This document shows positions 27,630 to 42,879 of a stretch of 64,000 nt of DNA, one piece after another. Each line of letters opens with the position of its first letter. Positions within the stretch are counted from its first letter, which is position 1. The notes below the pieces were generated by a model that was not told the origin of the DNA, ran no database searches, and worked only from the letters and a program-made list of their open reading frames with translations. Source of the stretch: Methylobacterium aerolatum (GTDB lineage Bacteria > Pseudomonadota > Alphaproteobacteria > Rhizobiales > Beijerinckiaceae); assembly GCF_022179085.1 (NCBI RefSeq), contig NZ_BPQE01000033.1, forward strand, positions 1 to 64,000, in the 5' to 3' direction. The position numbers and the translations under genes were made by a program.

Positions 27630-27641
27630 GTCAGAATGACA
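27624..27641. promoter_or_regulatory. PpsR/CrtJ binding site, TGT-N12-ACA
   Basis: TGTCAAGTCAGAATGACA is a perfect match to the TGT-N12-ACA palindrome recognised by PpsR/CrtJ repressors. It overlaps the -35 hexamer of the predicted bchG promoter, so binding should block RNA polymerase. ppsR is the next gene upstream. Confidence 0.8.
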
Positions 27642-27691
27642 GTGTTTGCCGGGCCCATATCGTCGCCTGCAGGAAAATGCAGGTTCTCAGG

Positions 27692-27712
27692 GTGTAAATT
27701 CGTCATTTACAC
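27692..27712. promoter_or_regulatory. Perfect palindrome GTGTAAAT/ATTTACAC
   Basis: Arms GTGTAAAT (27692-27699) and ATTTACAC (27705-27712) surround a 5-base centre (TCGTC). This contains TGT-N13-ACA, one base longer than a PpsR site, about 51 bases upstream of the perfect PpsR box (site start to site start 68). It could be a second weaker PpsR site or the target of another dimeric regulator. Confidence 0.55.
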
Positions 27713-27839
27713 GGCGAGGCCGGTCCCCGTCCGTCGCGATGGGCACTCCGTCCAGGACGTGACAGGGGCGGACCCGTCGTGTTCGCGGTCACAGAGACGC
27801 CGGAGCGGAACGGTCGGGAGAGGCCGGGGCGACCCCGAC

Positions 27840-29372
27840 TCACCCCTCCTCGACGGCGTCGAGGTCTCCCACGCCGTAGCGCCGCATCTTGGCATAGAGG
27901 CCCTGGCGGGAGAGGCCCAGCATCTCGGCCGCCGAGGCGCGGTTGTCGCGGGTGATGCGCAGGGCCGCCTCGATGCACAGCTTCTCGATGAGGTCCGTGG
28001 TCTCGCGGACCAGGGTCTTCATGGAGACGCGGCCGACCAGCTCGGCCATCTGCTCGACGGAGCGCGGCTCCGTGCGGGTCCCGATGTTGAGGGACGAGCG
28101 TGGCGGCAGGGCGCGGATCGAGAAACCCACGCACCCCGGCGAGCCCGGCGCGGTGACGGCCGCGATCTCGACATCCTCCAGCGCCCCGTAGGCGCCGCGC
28201 ACCACGCTGGCGTAGCGCCGGACGGAGCCGTGATCCTGCAGGGTGGCGAAGAGGGTGCGCGCGTCGGTCTCGTCGCGGCACAGCCAGCTGTCGATGGGGC
28301 GGCCCTTGGCCTGCCCCTCGGCGGCGAGTTGCGCGAGTTCGAGGAAGGCGGCGTTGGCCCACAGGACCCGGCGCCCGGGATCGGTCAGGACGAAGCCTTC
28401 GGGCATGGCCTCGATCAGGGCGCGGATCGGCAAGGGCCCGGCCTGCTCCTCGGAGGCCGCGCCGTCGGCCGCGCGCTCGGGGAGAAGCCGCAGGATCGCG
28501 CTGGTGCCGCCCTCGCCCCGGAACAGGGACGCGGAGACCGTCACCTCGCCCCGACCCTGCAGGAGGATGGCCCGGCAATCGGGCGCCTGCCCGGAGGTCC
28601 GCAGGGAGGCGTGCTGCCCCTCCAGGATGCGCAGGCTCGCCGGGTCGAACAACTCGACGGTGTCGATGCCCACCAACCGCCGGACGGGGCGCCCGAGCAG
28701 GCGCGCGGCGGCGGGGTTCGCCTCGATCACCCGCCGCGTGGTGGCATCGACCACCAGCACGGCCTCGCCGCAGATCTGGAACAGGAGGCGGTAACGCGTC
28801 TCGGCCGCCCGCAACCGGTCATAGTCGCGCTCGAGGGTCTGCTGCGTATCGGCGAGACGGCGCTGAAGGGCGGCCACCGCGCGCATGTCGCGCCCAAGCA
28901 CGAGAATCGGGCCGCCCGCGTCGGGCCGGAGGGCGGCGTAGCGAATCGGCAGGTCGGTGCCCGTGGGGGAGGGGTGGTTCACCTGCCGCCAGCGCGTCAC
29001 CTCGCCCGGGGCGGCGTCGCGCAGCAGCTCATCGACCTTCGGACGGCTCTCCACCGTCACCGTGTCGACGAGGCGGCGACCGAGCCATCCTGTGATCTTC
29101 TCGTCGGCGAAGTCGCCGCCGCCGGTCGCGCCCTGGATCACCCCGTCCGCATCGACGATGAGGGAAAGGTCCGAAGCAGCCGTCACGGCCAGTCCGGCCG
29201 TGGTCCCTCCGAGGAGGGCGGCGACCTTGGGCAGCGCCTCGTGGGGCACGGGCTCGGCAGGGCGTGGGCGGGGCGGCACGTTCGTCTGTCGCAGTGCGTC
29301 GATGGGAGAACCTATCAGCAAGCCAGCGCCGGTCTGTCTAGCATCGCTTCCGCGAGATCGGGAGCCGACCAT
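27840..29372 (-). CDS. ppsR: Photosynthesis repressor PpsR/CrtJ
   Basis: Redox-responsive repressor of bch, crt and puc genes under oxygen. The product (510 residues from the 29372 ATG) has two or three PAS domains (around SDLSLIVDADGVIQGATGG, YRLLFQICGEAVLVVDA and LIEAMPEGFVLTDPGRRVLWAN) and a C-terminal Fis-type helix-turn-helix, IEKLCIEAALRITRDNRASAAEMLGLSRQGLYAKMRRYGV. The cysteine in KLCIEA lies at the place of the redox cysteine of the HTH domain; another is in FQICGEA. The start is uncertain: 29372 overlaps the aerR gene by 58 bases. Alternative TTG or GTG codons downstream (near LLIGSP or NVPPRP) would give shorter N-termini. It follows aerR on the same strand. Confidence 0.93.
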   Translation of the reverse strand: MVGSRSRGSDARQTGAGLLIGSPIDALRQTNVPPRPRPAEPVPHEALPKVAALLGGTTAGLAVTAASDLSLIVDADGVIQGATGGGDFADEKITGWLGRRLVDTVTVESRPKVDELLRDAAPGEVTRWRQVNHPSPTGTDLPIRYAALRPDAGGPILVLGRDMRAVAALQRRLADTQQTLERDYDRLRAAETRYRLLFQICGEAVLVVDATTRRVIEANPAAARLLGRPVRRLVGIDTVELFDPASLRILEGQHASLRTSGQAPDCRAILLQGRGEVTVSASLFRGEGGTSAILRLLPERAADGAASEEQAGPLPIRALIEAMPEGFVLTDPGRRVLWANAAFLELAQLAAEGQAKGRPIDSWLCRDETDARTLFATLQDHGSVRRYASVVRGAYGALEDVEIAAVTAPGSPGCVGFSIRALPPRSSLNIGTRTEPRSVEQMAELVGRVSMKTLVRETTDLIEKLCIEAALRITRDNRASAAEMLGLSRQGLYAKMRRYGVGDLDAVEEG

Positions 29373-30142
29373 GCATCGGGCGCATAGGCATCAGCTCCGA
29401 CCTCCGAGGCGGAGGCGCCTGACCGGGCGAAATACGGTCCACCAACCATCACGAAGAGGGAAGGGTTGCACGAGGCCCGGCGCAGGACCGGGACCAGCGC
29501 CGCGAGGGCGGGGACGCACACGTCGCACGACAGCGACAGGCCCACAATATCATACCACCCTTTGCGCACCTCTTCGGCGGGGTCGTCGCCGTGGCGGCCG
29601 AGGGTGGTCACGTCCCACCCCGATTCGCGGAAGAAGCTCGCCAGGATCGACAGGCCGAAGGCGTGGGTCTCGCCGGGGGAGGGCATGAGCAGGATGCTGC
29701 GGCCGCTCGGGCTCGCCGCCCGCTCCATCGTCGCGCACAGGCGCCGGGTCACGGCCTGAAGCCGGCCGAGGCCCTCCGTCACCGCGACGAAGTCGCAGGT
29801 GTCGTGCTCCCACATCGTCCCGAGACGCCGCGCGGCGGGCGCCAGGATGTCGAGGAGCGTCCGGTTGAGGGGCAGGCCACTTCCGAGGAGCCCGTCCACC
29901 ACGCCGCCGAGGTCGAAGGGGTCCGACGCAACGAGGAGGTCCGCCAACCTCTCCGAATCCCGCAGCGGCAGCGCAACGGAGGCACGTGCCGACGGGCGGT
30001 GGGCGAGCATCAGGCGGGGGAGGATTTCCGCCTCGACGAGCCGGGCGAGGGCCGCGAGGTCGTCGCCGTCCGCCCCCGAGCGATCGCAGATCAGGTCCGC
30101 GAAGACGTCGTCGCCGAGGTGCGCAAGATCATCCATCGGCAT
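29315..30142 (-). CDS. ppaA: AerR/PpaA cobalamin-binding antirepressor
   Basis: The 275-residue product has a helical N-terminal part and a B12-binding domain (about residues 95-275) with SILLMPSPGETHAFGLSILASFF. The His in ETHAFG corresponds to the motif that ligates cobalamin in AerR/PpaA. AerR/PpaA binds hydroxocobalamin made by light and modulates PpsR/CrtJ. It is just upstream of and overlapping ppsR, the conserved aerR-ppsR pair. The gene is divergent from bchF across a 309-base region. Confidence 0.9.
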   Translation of the reverse strand: MPMDDLAHLGDDVFADLICDRSGADGDDLAALARLVEAEILPRLMLAHRPSARASVALPLRDSERLADLLVASDPFDLGGVVDGLLGSGLPLNRTLLDILAPAARRLGTMWEHDTCDFVAVTEGLGRLQAVTRRLCATMERAASPSGRSILLMPSPGETHAFGLSILASFFRESGWDVTTLGRHGDDPAEEVRKGWYDIVGLSLSCDVCVPALAALVPVLRRASCNPSLFVMVGGPYFARSGASASEVGADAYAPDAWSAPDLAEAMLDRPALAC

Positions 30143-30315
30143 CCCTCCCGGCTAGACCGCCATTCGGAGACTGTCACTCTACGATCGCGTGATCATTCCA
30201 CAATCGAGTCGCTCGATCCGGCATTCCCGGCGGAGAACCGGTCGCTCGCGCATCACGCGATCCCCGATCTCCCGCAGGGGTTCCACCCTACGCAGGAAAA
30301 TTCCGTTGGCAATGA

Positions 30316-32253
<1,938 letters not shown>

Positions 32254-32257
32254 GCCG

Positions 32258-33803
32258 ATGCAGCTCACCCTCTGGACCTACGAAGGCCCGCCCCACATCG
32301 GCGCGATGCGCGTGGCGACCGCCATGAAGGGCCTGCACTACGTGCTGCACGCGCCCCAGGGCGACACCTACGCCGACCTGCTGTTCACGATGATCGAGCG
32401 GCGGGACCACCGCCCGCCGGTCACCTACACCACCTTCCGGGCGCAGGATCTCGGCCGGGACACGGCCGAGCTGTTCAAGACCGCCTGCGCCCAGGCCCAT
32501 GCCCGCTTCCAGCCGCAGGCGATGATCGTCGGCGCCTCATGCACCGCCGAATTGATCCAGGACGATCCGGGGGGGCTCGCCAAGGCGCTCGACCTGCCGA
32601 TCCCGGTGATCCCCCTGGAACTGCCGGCCTACCAGAAGAAGGAGAACTGGGGCGCCTCGGAGACCTTCTACCGGCTGGTCCGCGCCCTGGCCGCGCCGGT
32701 GGAGAAGCGTCCCGCCGGCAGCCGCCCGCTCTGCAACATCCTCGGCCCCACCGCGCTCGGCTTCCGCCACCGGGACGACCTGATCGAGATCAAGCGGATC
32801 CTGTCCGAACTCGGCATCGACGTGAACGTGGTGGCGCCGATGGGCGCGAGCCCCGCCGACCTCGCCCGCCTCGGCGCGGCCGATTTCAACGTGGTCATGT
32901 ATCCCGAGACCGCCCGCGCGGCGGCGGAGCACCTGAAGCGCGCCCTCAAGCAACCTCATACGAAAGAGATCCCCATCGGGGTCGGCGGCACGCGGGCTTT
33001 CGTGGCCGAGGTGGCGGCCCTGGCGGGCGTCGATCCGGCGCCGGTCCTGGAGGGTGAGGGCTCGCGCCTGCCCTGGTACTCGCGCTCGGTCGATTCGACC
33101 TACCTTACGGGCAAGCGCGTCTTCGTGTTCGGCGACGCCACCCACGCGCTGGGGCTCGCCCGGGTCGCCACGAAGGAACTCGGCTTCAAGCTCGTCGGAC
33201 TCGGCACCTACACCCGCGAGTTCGCCCGCGAGGTCCGCGCCGAAGCGGAGGCGCACGGCATCGAGGCGACGATCTCCGACGACTACCTGGACGTCGAGGC
33301 GGCCATCCGCGCGGCGGCCCCGGAACTGGTGCTCGGCACCCAGATGGAACGGCATGTTGCCAAGCGGCTGGGCCTGCCTTGCGCGGTGATCTCGGCGCCG
33401 GTCCACGTGCAGGATTTCCCCGCGCGCCACTCGCCGCAGATGGGCTTCGAGGGCGCCAACGTCCTGTTCGACACCCTCGTCCATCCGCTGATGATGGGCC
33501 TCGAAGAGCACCTCCTGGGCATGTTCCGGGAGGATCCCGAATTCCACGATGGCGTCGGGCCGTCGCATCTCGGCGCCTCGCCGGTGGTGCGGCCCGAGGC
33601 CGTGGAACGGGTGCCGGCTTCCTCCCCTCCGACACCGGCACCCGTTTCTGATTCGAGCGGCGCGATCGTCCTGAACTGGGCGCCGGACGCGGAGAAGGAG
33701 CTGAGGAAGATCCCGTTCTTCGTGCGCGGGAAAGCGCGCAGCAACACGGAGAAGTTCGCGCGAGAGCGGCGCCTTCCGCTCATCACCCTCGAGACCTTGT
33801 ACG

Positions 33804-33829
<26 letters not shown>
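32258..33829 (+). CDS. bchB: Dark-operative protochlorophyllide reductase, subunit B
   Basis: Partner of BchN in DPOR; supplies the aspartate ligand of the shared 4Fe-4S cluster. The 523-residue product begins [20 protein letters not shown] and carries [15 protein letters not shown] with the conserved cysteine, [39 protein letters not shown], and a C-terminal helical module [20 protein letters not shown]. The start is four bases after the bchN stop. Its end overlaps the bchH start by 26 bases. Confidence 0.95.
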
Positions 33830-38500
<4,671 letters not shown>

Positions 38501-38516
38501 TTCTGGGCTTCGACCG

Positions 38517-39227
38517 ATGACCAGCGCCAGCTACGACGCCCGCCGGGGCGAACTCACCACCTACTTCGACCGCACCGCCGTCGAGGCGTGGTCGCGCCTC
38601 ACCTCCGACGCCCCCGTCAGCAAGGTCCGCGCGACGGTGCGCGCGGGCCGCGACGCCATGCGCGGCACGCTGCTGTCCTGGCTCCCCGCCGATATGACCG
38701 GCCTGCGCCTGCTGGACGCCGGATGCGGCACCGGCGCGCTCGCCGTCGAGGCGGCCCGGCGCGGGGCGGAGGTCGTGGCCATCGACGTCTCCCCGACCCT
38801 GATCGGGCTGGCGCAGGAGCGCCTGCCGCAGATGGCCGGCGCGGGCAGCATCGACTTCCGGGTGGGAGACATGCTCGACCCCGGCCTCGGCCGGTTCGAC
38901 CACGTGGTGGCGATGGATTCGCTGATCCACTACCGCCCGGCGGACATCGCCCGCGCGCTCGCACAGCTTGCAGAGCGCACCGACGGTTCGGTTCTGTTCA
39001 CGGTCGCGCCGCGCACCGCCTTGCTCACCGTGATGCACGCGGCCGGGAAGCTCTTTCCGCGCGGCGACCGCTCGCCGGCCATCGTGCCCGTCACGGAGCG
39101 GGGGCTGAAGCGGCGCATCGCCGAAGAGTCGGCGCTCGACGGTTTTACGTGGGCAAAGAGCCATCGGATCAACAGCGGCTTCTACCTCTCGAACGCCATC
39201 TCGCTGACGCGGAGCGCCGCGCGATGA
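38517..39227 (+). CDS. bchM: Magnesium protoporphyrin IX O-methyltransferase
   Basis: Methylates the C13 propionate of Mg-protoporphyrin IX using S-adenosylmethionine, the step before ring closure. The 236-residue product has YFDRTAVEAWSRLTSDAPVSKVRATVRAGRD, typical of BchM, the SAM loop LLDAGCGTGALAVEAARRGAEV, and GDMLDPGLGRFDHVVAMDSLIHY. It ends in the ATGA overlap with lhaA. Confidence 0.95.
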   Translation: MTSASYDARRGELTTYFDRTAVEAWSRLTSDAPVSKVRATVRAGRDAMRGTLLSWLPADMTGLRLLDAGCGTGALAVEAARRGAEVVAIDVSPTLIGLAQERLPQMAGAGSIDFRVGDMLDPGLGRFDHVVAMDSLIHYRPADIARALAQLAERTDGSVLFTVAPRTALLTVMHAAGKLFPRGDRSPAIVPVTERGLKRRIAEESALDGFTWAKSHRINSGFYLSNAISLTRSAAR

Positions 39228-40615
39228 ACTTCACCCGCACCCTCATGCGCCTCGGCCCCAGCATCCTGCCCTTCGCGGATGCGGCGACCGTCGAGCTGCC
39301 GATGGGTCGGTTGCTGCGGCTCGCCCTGTTCCAGGTCACGGTCGGCATGGCCGCCGTCCTGCTGATCGGCACCCTCAACCGGGTGATGATCGTCGAACTC
39401 GGGGTGCCCGCCTGGATCGTGGCGGTGATGCTGTCGCTGCCCCTCGTCTTCGCGCCGCTGCGGGCGCTGGTCGGGTTCCGCTCGGATACGCATCGCTCGG
39501 TGCTCGGCTGGCGGCGGGTGCCCTACATCTGGTTCGGCACGCTGCTCCAGTTCGGCGGGCTCGCCATCATGCCCTTCGCCCTGCTGATCCTGTCGGGCGA
39601 CACCACCGGTCCCCTCTGGGTCGGCGACGTGGCGGCGGCGCTGGCCTTCCTCCTCGTCGGCGCGGGGCTCCACACCACGCAGACCGTGGGGCTGGCACTC
39701 GCCACCGACCTCGCCCCGGCCCATGCCCGGCCGAAGGTGGTGGCCCTCCTCTGCGCCGCCCTCCTCGTCGGGATGATGGCGAGCGCCCTGGTCTTCGGGT
39801 TGGCGCTCTCGAACTTCTCGCAGGTCAGGCTCATCCAGGTGATCCAGGGCGCCGCCCTCGTGACCATCGTGCTGAACGGCCTCGCCCTGTGGAAGCAGGA
39901 GCCGCGCGATCCCAACCGCGGCCGCGAGGCTCCCCGCCAGACCTTCAAGGATTCCTGGCGCGCCTATGCCGGACAGGGCCATGCCCGGCGGCGCCTGCTG
40001 GCGATCGGCCTGGGCACGGCGGGCTTCTCCATGCAGGACATCCTGCTCGAACCCTATGGCGGGCAGATCCTGCACCTGCCCGTGGCGGCCACGACGGCGC
40101 TGACCGCCATGCTGGCGGCCGGAGGCGGGCTCGGCCTCGTCCTCGCGGCCCGCTGGCTGAACCGCGGCGGCGACCCGTTCCGGGTCTCGGCGGCGGGCGC
40201 CGGGATCGGCATCCTCGCCTTCTCCGCGGTGGTCTTCGCCGCGCCGCTCGCCTCGCAGAACCTCTTTGCCCTCGGCGTGAGCCTGATCGGCCTCGGCGGC
40301 GGCCTCTTCGCCCACGGGACGCTGACCGCCTCCATGGAGAAGGCCGGACCGGAGGATACGGGCCTCGCGCTCGGCGCCTGGGGCGCGGTGCAGGCCACCG
40401 CCGCCGGGCTCGCCATCGCCGCGAGCGGCATCGTCCGCGACGTCGGCGCGGCCGTGGCGCAGACGGGCATCCTCGGCGAGGGGATGAACGAGCCAGCCAT
40501 CGGCTACCTCATCGTCTACCACATCGAGATCGCGCTGCTCTTCGCCGCGCTGGTGGCGCTGGGACCGCTGGTGCGCAGCGCCGACCGCTACCGACTCATC
40601 GAGAGAACCGCCTGA
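39224..40615 (+). CDS. lhaA: Light-harvesting complex 1 assembly protein LhaA (PucC family)
   Basis: A 463-residue PucC-family membrane protein with about 12 helices that helps assemble LH1. Family marks are VGMAAVLLIGTLNRVMIVELGVPAWIVAVMLSLPLVFAPLRALVGFRSDTH and SVLGWRRVPYIWFGTLLQFGG. Its place between bchM and puhA is the conserved place of LhaA in purple bacteria. It differs clearly from the paralogue at 25389-26711. ATGA overlap with bchM. puhA begins 18 bases after its stop. Confidence 0.92.
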   Translation: MNFTRTLMRLGPSILPFADAATVELPMGRLLRLALFQVTVGMAAVLLIGTLNRVMIVELGVPAWIVAVMLSLPLVFAPLRALVGFRSDTHRSVLGWRRVPYIWFGTLLQFGGLAIMPFALLILSGDTTGPLWVGDVAAALAFLLVGAGLHTTQTVGLALATDLAPAHARPKVVALLCAALLVGMMASALVFGLALSNFSQVRLIQVIQGAALVTIVLNGLALWKQEPRDPNRGREAPRQTFKDSWRAYAGQGHARRRLLAIGLGTAGFSMQDILLEPYGGQILHLPVAATTALTAMLAAGGGLGLVLAARWLNRGGDPFRVSAAGAGIGILAFSAVVFAAPLASQNLFALGVSLIGLGGGLFAHGTLTASMEKAGPEDTGLALGAWGAVQATAAGLAIAASGIVRDVGAAVAQTGILGEGMNEPAIGYLIVYHIEIALLFAALVALGPLVRSADRYRLIERTA

Positions 40616-40633
40616 GACCAGGGGGAGGATCAC

Positions 40634-41413
40634 ATGCCAACGGGTGCCTTGACCGGATACGTCGACGTCGCACAACTCGTGCTCTACGCCTTCTTCCTGT
40701 TCTTCGGGGGGCTGGTCTTCTACCTCCGCCGGGAGGACCGCCGCGAGGGCTACCCGCTGGAGGACGAGGCCGTCGGCCTGCGCCACTCCATCAACCCGTT
40801 CCTGATTCCCTCGTCCAAAGCCTTCGTCCTGCCCGGCGGCGAGACCACCTACGCGCCCCAGGCGATGCAGGGCCGCCAGGACATCGAGACCGGCATCCCC
40901 GCCCGCAAGGTCGAGCCGTGGCCCGGCGCGCCCTACGAGCGGACGGACTCGTCGCTGGCGGCGGGCGTCGGGCCCGGCTCCTACGTCGTCCGGCACGACG
41001 TCACCGACAAGACCTTCGAGGGCGAGGACCGGATGGCGCCCCTGCGGATCGCGACGAAGTTCGTGGTCCACGAGCAGGGCCCGAACCCCATCGGCATGAC
41101 GGTGTTCGGCTCCGACAACGCGGTGGCGGGCGTCGTGGCCGACCTCTGGGTCGACCGCGGCGAGTCGCTGGTGCGCTACTACGAGGTCGAGCTGGCGGGC
41201 GGCGGACGGCGGCTGATGCCGTCGGTGTTCTGCCGGGCGGGCGGCTTCACCCGGACCGTGAAGTCCGAGGCCCTGCTGGCGGAGCAGTTCGCCGGCATCC
41301 CCACCACGAAGAACCCCGATTGCGTGACCTTCCTCGAGGAGGAGCGGATCATGAGCTACTTCGGCGCCGGCACCCTCTACGCCACGCCGCAGCGTGGGGA
41401 GCCCCTGCTGTGA
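40634..41413 (+). CDS. puhA: Photosynthetic reaction centre, H subunit
   Basis: Single-pass membrane protein that caps the cytoplasmic side of the LM core and guides protons to QB. The 259-residue product has the membrane helix LTGYVDVAQLVLYAFFLFFGGLVFYLRREDRREGYPLE and the large cytoplasmic domain with GRQDIETG, VADLWVDRGESLVRYYEVEL and VFCRAGGFTRTVKSEALLAEQFAGIP. The corresponding L and M genes (pufL, pufM) are not in this window. Stop overlaps puhB (GTGA). Confidence 0.95.
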   Translation: MPTGALTGYVDVAQLVLYAFFLFFGGLVFYLRREDRREGYPLEDEAVGLRHSINPFLIPSSKAFVLPGGETTYAPQAMQGRQDIETGIPARKVEPWPGAPYERTDSSLAAGVGPGSYVVRHDVTDKTFEGEDRMAPLRIATKFVVHEQGPNPIGMTVFGSDNAVAGVVADLWVDRGESLVRYYEVELAGGGRRLMPSVFCRAGGFTRTVKSEALLAEQFAGIPTTKNPDCVTFLEEERIMSYFGAGTLYATPQRGEPLL

Positions 41414-42063
41414 GCGCCGACGACTTCCTCCCCGAGGGCACCCTGCGCGGGTTGCCCGGCCCGCTCCCCCGGGGCGAGCACCTCCTCTGGCAGGGGGCAC
41501 CGACCACGGCCGGCGTCTTCGTCCGGGTGTTCCACGCCCGCCTCGTCGCCCTGTGGTTCTGCGGCTGGGCCGGCGTGTTCGCGGCTGGCGCGGCCACGCC
41601 CCACCGGGCGATCATGGTCGGCGGCGCGGTGCTGCTCACCGGCCTCGTGGGCCTCGGGATCCTGTGGATCCTGTCCTGGCTCACCCACCGGACCAGCGTC
41701 TACACCATCACCACGAAGCGGGTCGTCCTGCAGACCGGCATCGCCCTTCCGGTGACCCGCAACATCCCCTTCACTCAGATCGAGAGCGGGGCGCTGCGGG
41801 CCTTCTCCGATGACACCGGCGACATCCCGTTGCGGTTGCGGCCGGGTGTACGGATCGCCTACCTTCAACTCTGGCCACACGCGCGGCCCTGGCATGTGTC
41901 GCGGACCGAGCCCATGCTCCGGTCCGTGCCCGAGGCCGGGACCGTCGTCCGGACCCTGGCGCAGGCGCTCGTCGCCCACGCCGAGGCTTCGGAGCCGGCG
42001 ATGCCGGTCAGGGTGGTCGCGCGGCCGGCGCAGACGGCACCCCGCCTCGTGGCGGCGGAATAG
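41410..42063 (+). CDS. puhB: Photosynthetic complex assembly protein PuhB
   Basis: Membrane protein needed for reaction-centre assembly in Rhodobacter. The 217-residue product has two or three hydrophobic helices (FHARLVALWFCGWAGVFAAG, MVGGAVLLTGLVGLGILWILSWL) followed by a bPH2-like domain around RTSVYTITTKRVVLQTGIALPVTRNIPFTQIES. GTG start overlapping puhA. It is followed by puhC after about 10 bases. Confidence 0.9.
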   Translation: MSADDFLPEGTLRGLPGPLPRGEHLLWQGAPTTAGVFVRVFHARLVALWFCGWAGVFAAGAATPHRAIMVGGAVLLTGLVGLGILWILSWLTHRTSVYTITTKRVVLQTGIALPVTRNIPFTQIESGALRAFSDDTGDIPLRLRPGVRIAYLQLWPHARPWHVSRTEPMLRSVPEAGTVVRTLAQALVAHAEASEPAMPVRVVARPAQTAPRLVAAE

Positions 42064-42073
42064 GGAGGACGGC

Positions 42074-42583
42074 ATGGGCGGAGCGATCCCACGACAGGGC
42101 GCCAGGCGGCAGGAGGTCGGACCCGTTCCGGCCCTGCTCCTGATCGGCGCGGGCGCGCTCCTCGGTTTCACGATGCTCGCCGTCGCCATCGGCCGCTCCG
42201 AGGGCGTGGGGCTCACGCAGTTGCCCGCCGCCAAGGCGGTCGCCCGCCTCGAATTCCAGGCCGAGGATCAGGCGGACGGCTCCATTGCCCTGCGCAACGC
42301 CGCCGACCGAAGCATCGTCGCCTGGATCAAGCCCGGCGAGGACGGGTTCCTGCGCGGCACCCTCCGGGGCCTCGCCCAGGCGCGCCAGCGGGACGGCCTC
42401 GGCCGCGAGCCGCCCTTCAGCCTGACCCGCTACGACGACGGCCGCCTCGACCTCGCCGACGACGCCACCGGCCGCCATGTGCCGCTGGAAGCCTTCGGCT
42501 CCACCAACGCCCAGTCCTTCGCCCGGCTGCTGCCGGGGCAGGGCGCCCCGGGACCCGGGGCTGCCGCGACGGAGACCCGGTGA
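42074..42583 (+). CDS. puhC: Photosynthetic complex assembly protein PuhC
   Basis: A 169-residue protein with one N-terminal membrane helix (VPALLLIGAGALLGFTMLAVAIG) and a soluble domain with FQAEDQADGSIALRNAADRSIVAWIKPGEDGFLRGTLRGLAQARQRDG. This matches the PuhC family, which aids assembly of the core complex. GGAGG lies before the ATG. It ends in TGATG, sharing bases with the next gene. Confidence 0.88.
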   Translation: MGGAIPRQGARRQEVGPVPALLLIGAGALLGFTMLAVAIGRSEGVGLTQLPAAKAVARLEFQAEDQADGSIALRNAADRSIVAWIKPGEDGFLRGTLRGLAQARQRDGLGREPPFSLTRYDDGRLDLADDATGRHVPLEAFGSTNAQSFARLLPGQGAPGPGAAATETR

Positions 42584-42879
42584 TGGGCTGGCCCGGCTCC
42601 CGCACCGTCACCGTGCCGTGCACGATCGAGATCGAGCACACCTCGGAGAGCCTGCACGCGCACGTCACCCTCGATGCCGGCTTCGACATCGAGCCCGGTG
42701 ACGAGGTGCAGGTCCACGACGCGCCGACCGAGGTGCCCTACGGCGAGCGCCTCACCGTGCGCCGCACCGCCACCGTCACCCGCGCGGGCGCGCTGGAGCG
42801 CGCCTGGACCAAGCTCATCGCCCATCTCGAACTGACCGAACTCTACGAGGTCAGCTTTTCCGAACGGAGGACGCTGTGA
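42583..42879 (+). CDS. bciE: Putative BciE-type auxiliary subunit of oxidative cyclase
   Basis: A 98-residue protein (99 from the GTG at 42580), rich in beta strands: [50 protein letters not shown], then a helical end [27 protein letters not shown]. It sits exactly between puhC and acsF. In Rhodobacter the small gene at that place, bciE, is reported to be needed for AcsF cyclase activity. I assign it by place and size rather than by sequence recall. The stop overlaps the acsF GTG by four bases (GTGA), with GGAGG before it, so production is coupled to AcsF. Confidence 0.65.
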   Translation: MGWPGSRTVTVPCTIEIEHTSESLHAHVTLDAGFDIEPGDEVQVHDAPTEVPYGERLTVRRTATVTRAGALERAWTKLIAHLELTELYEVSFSERRTL

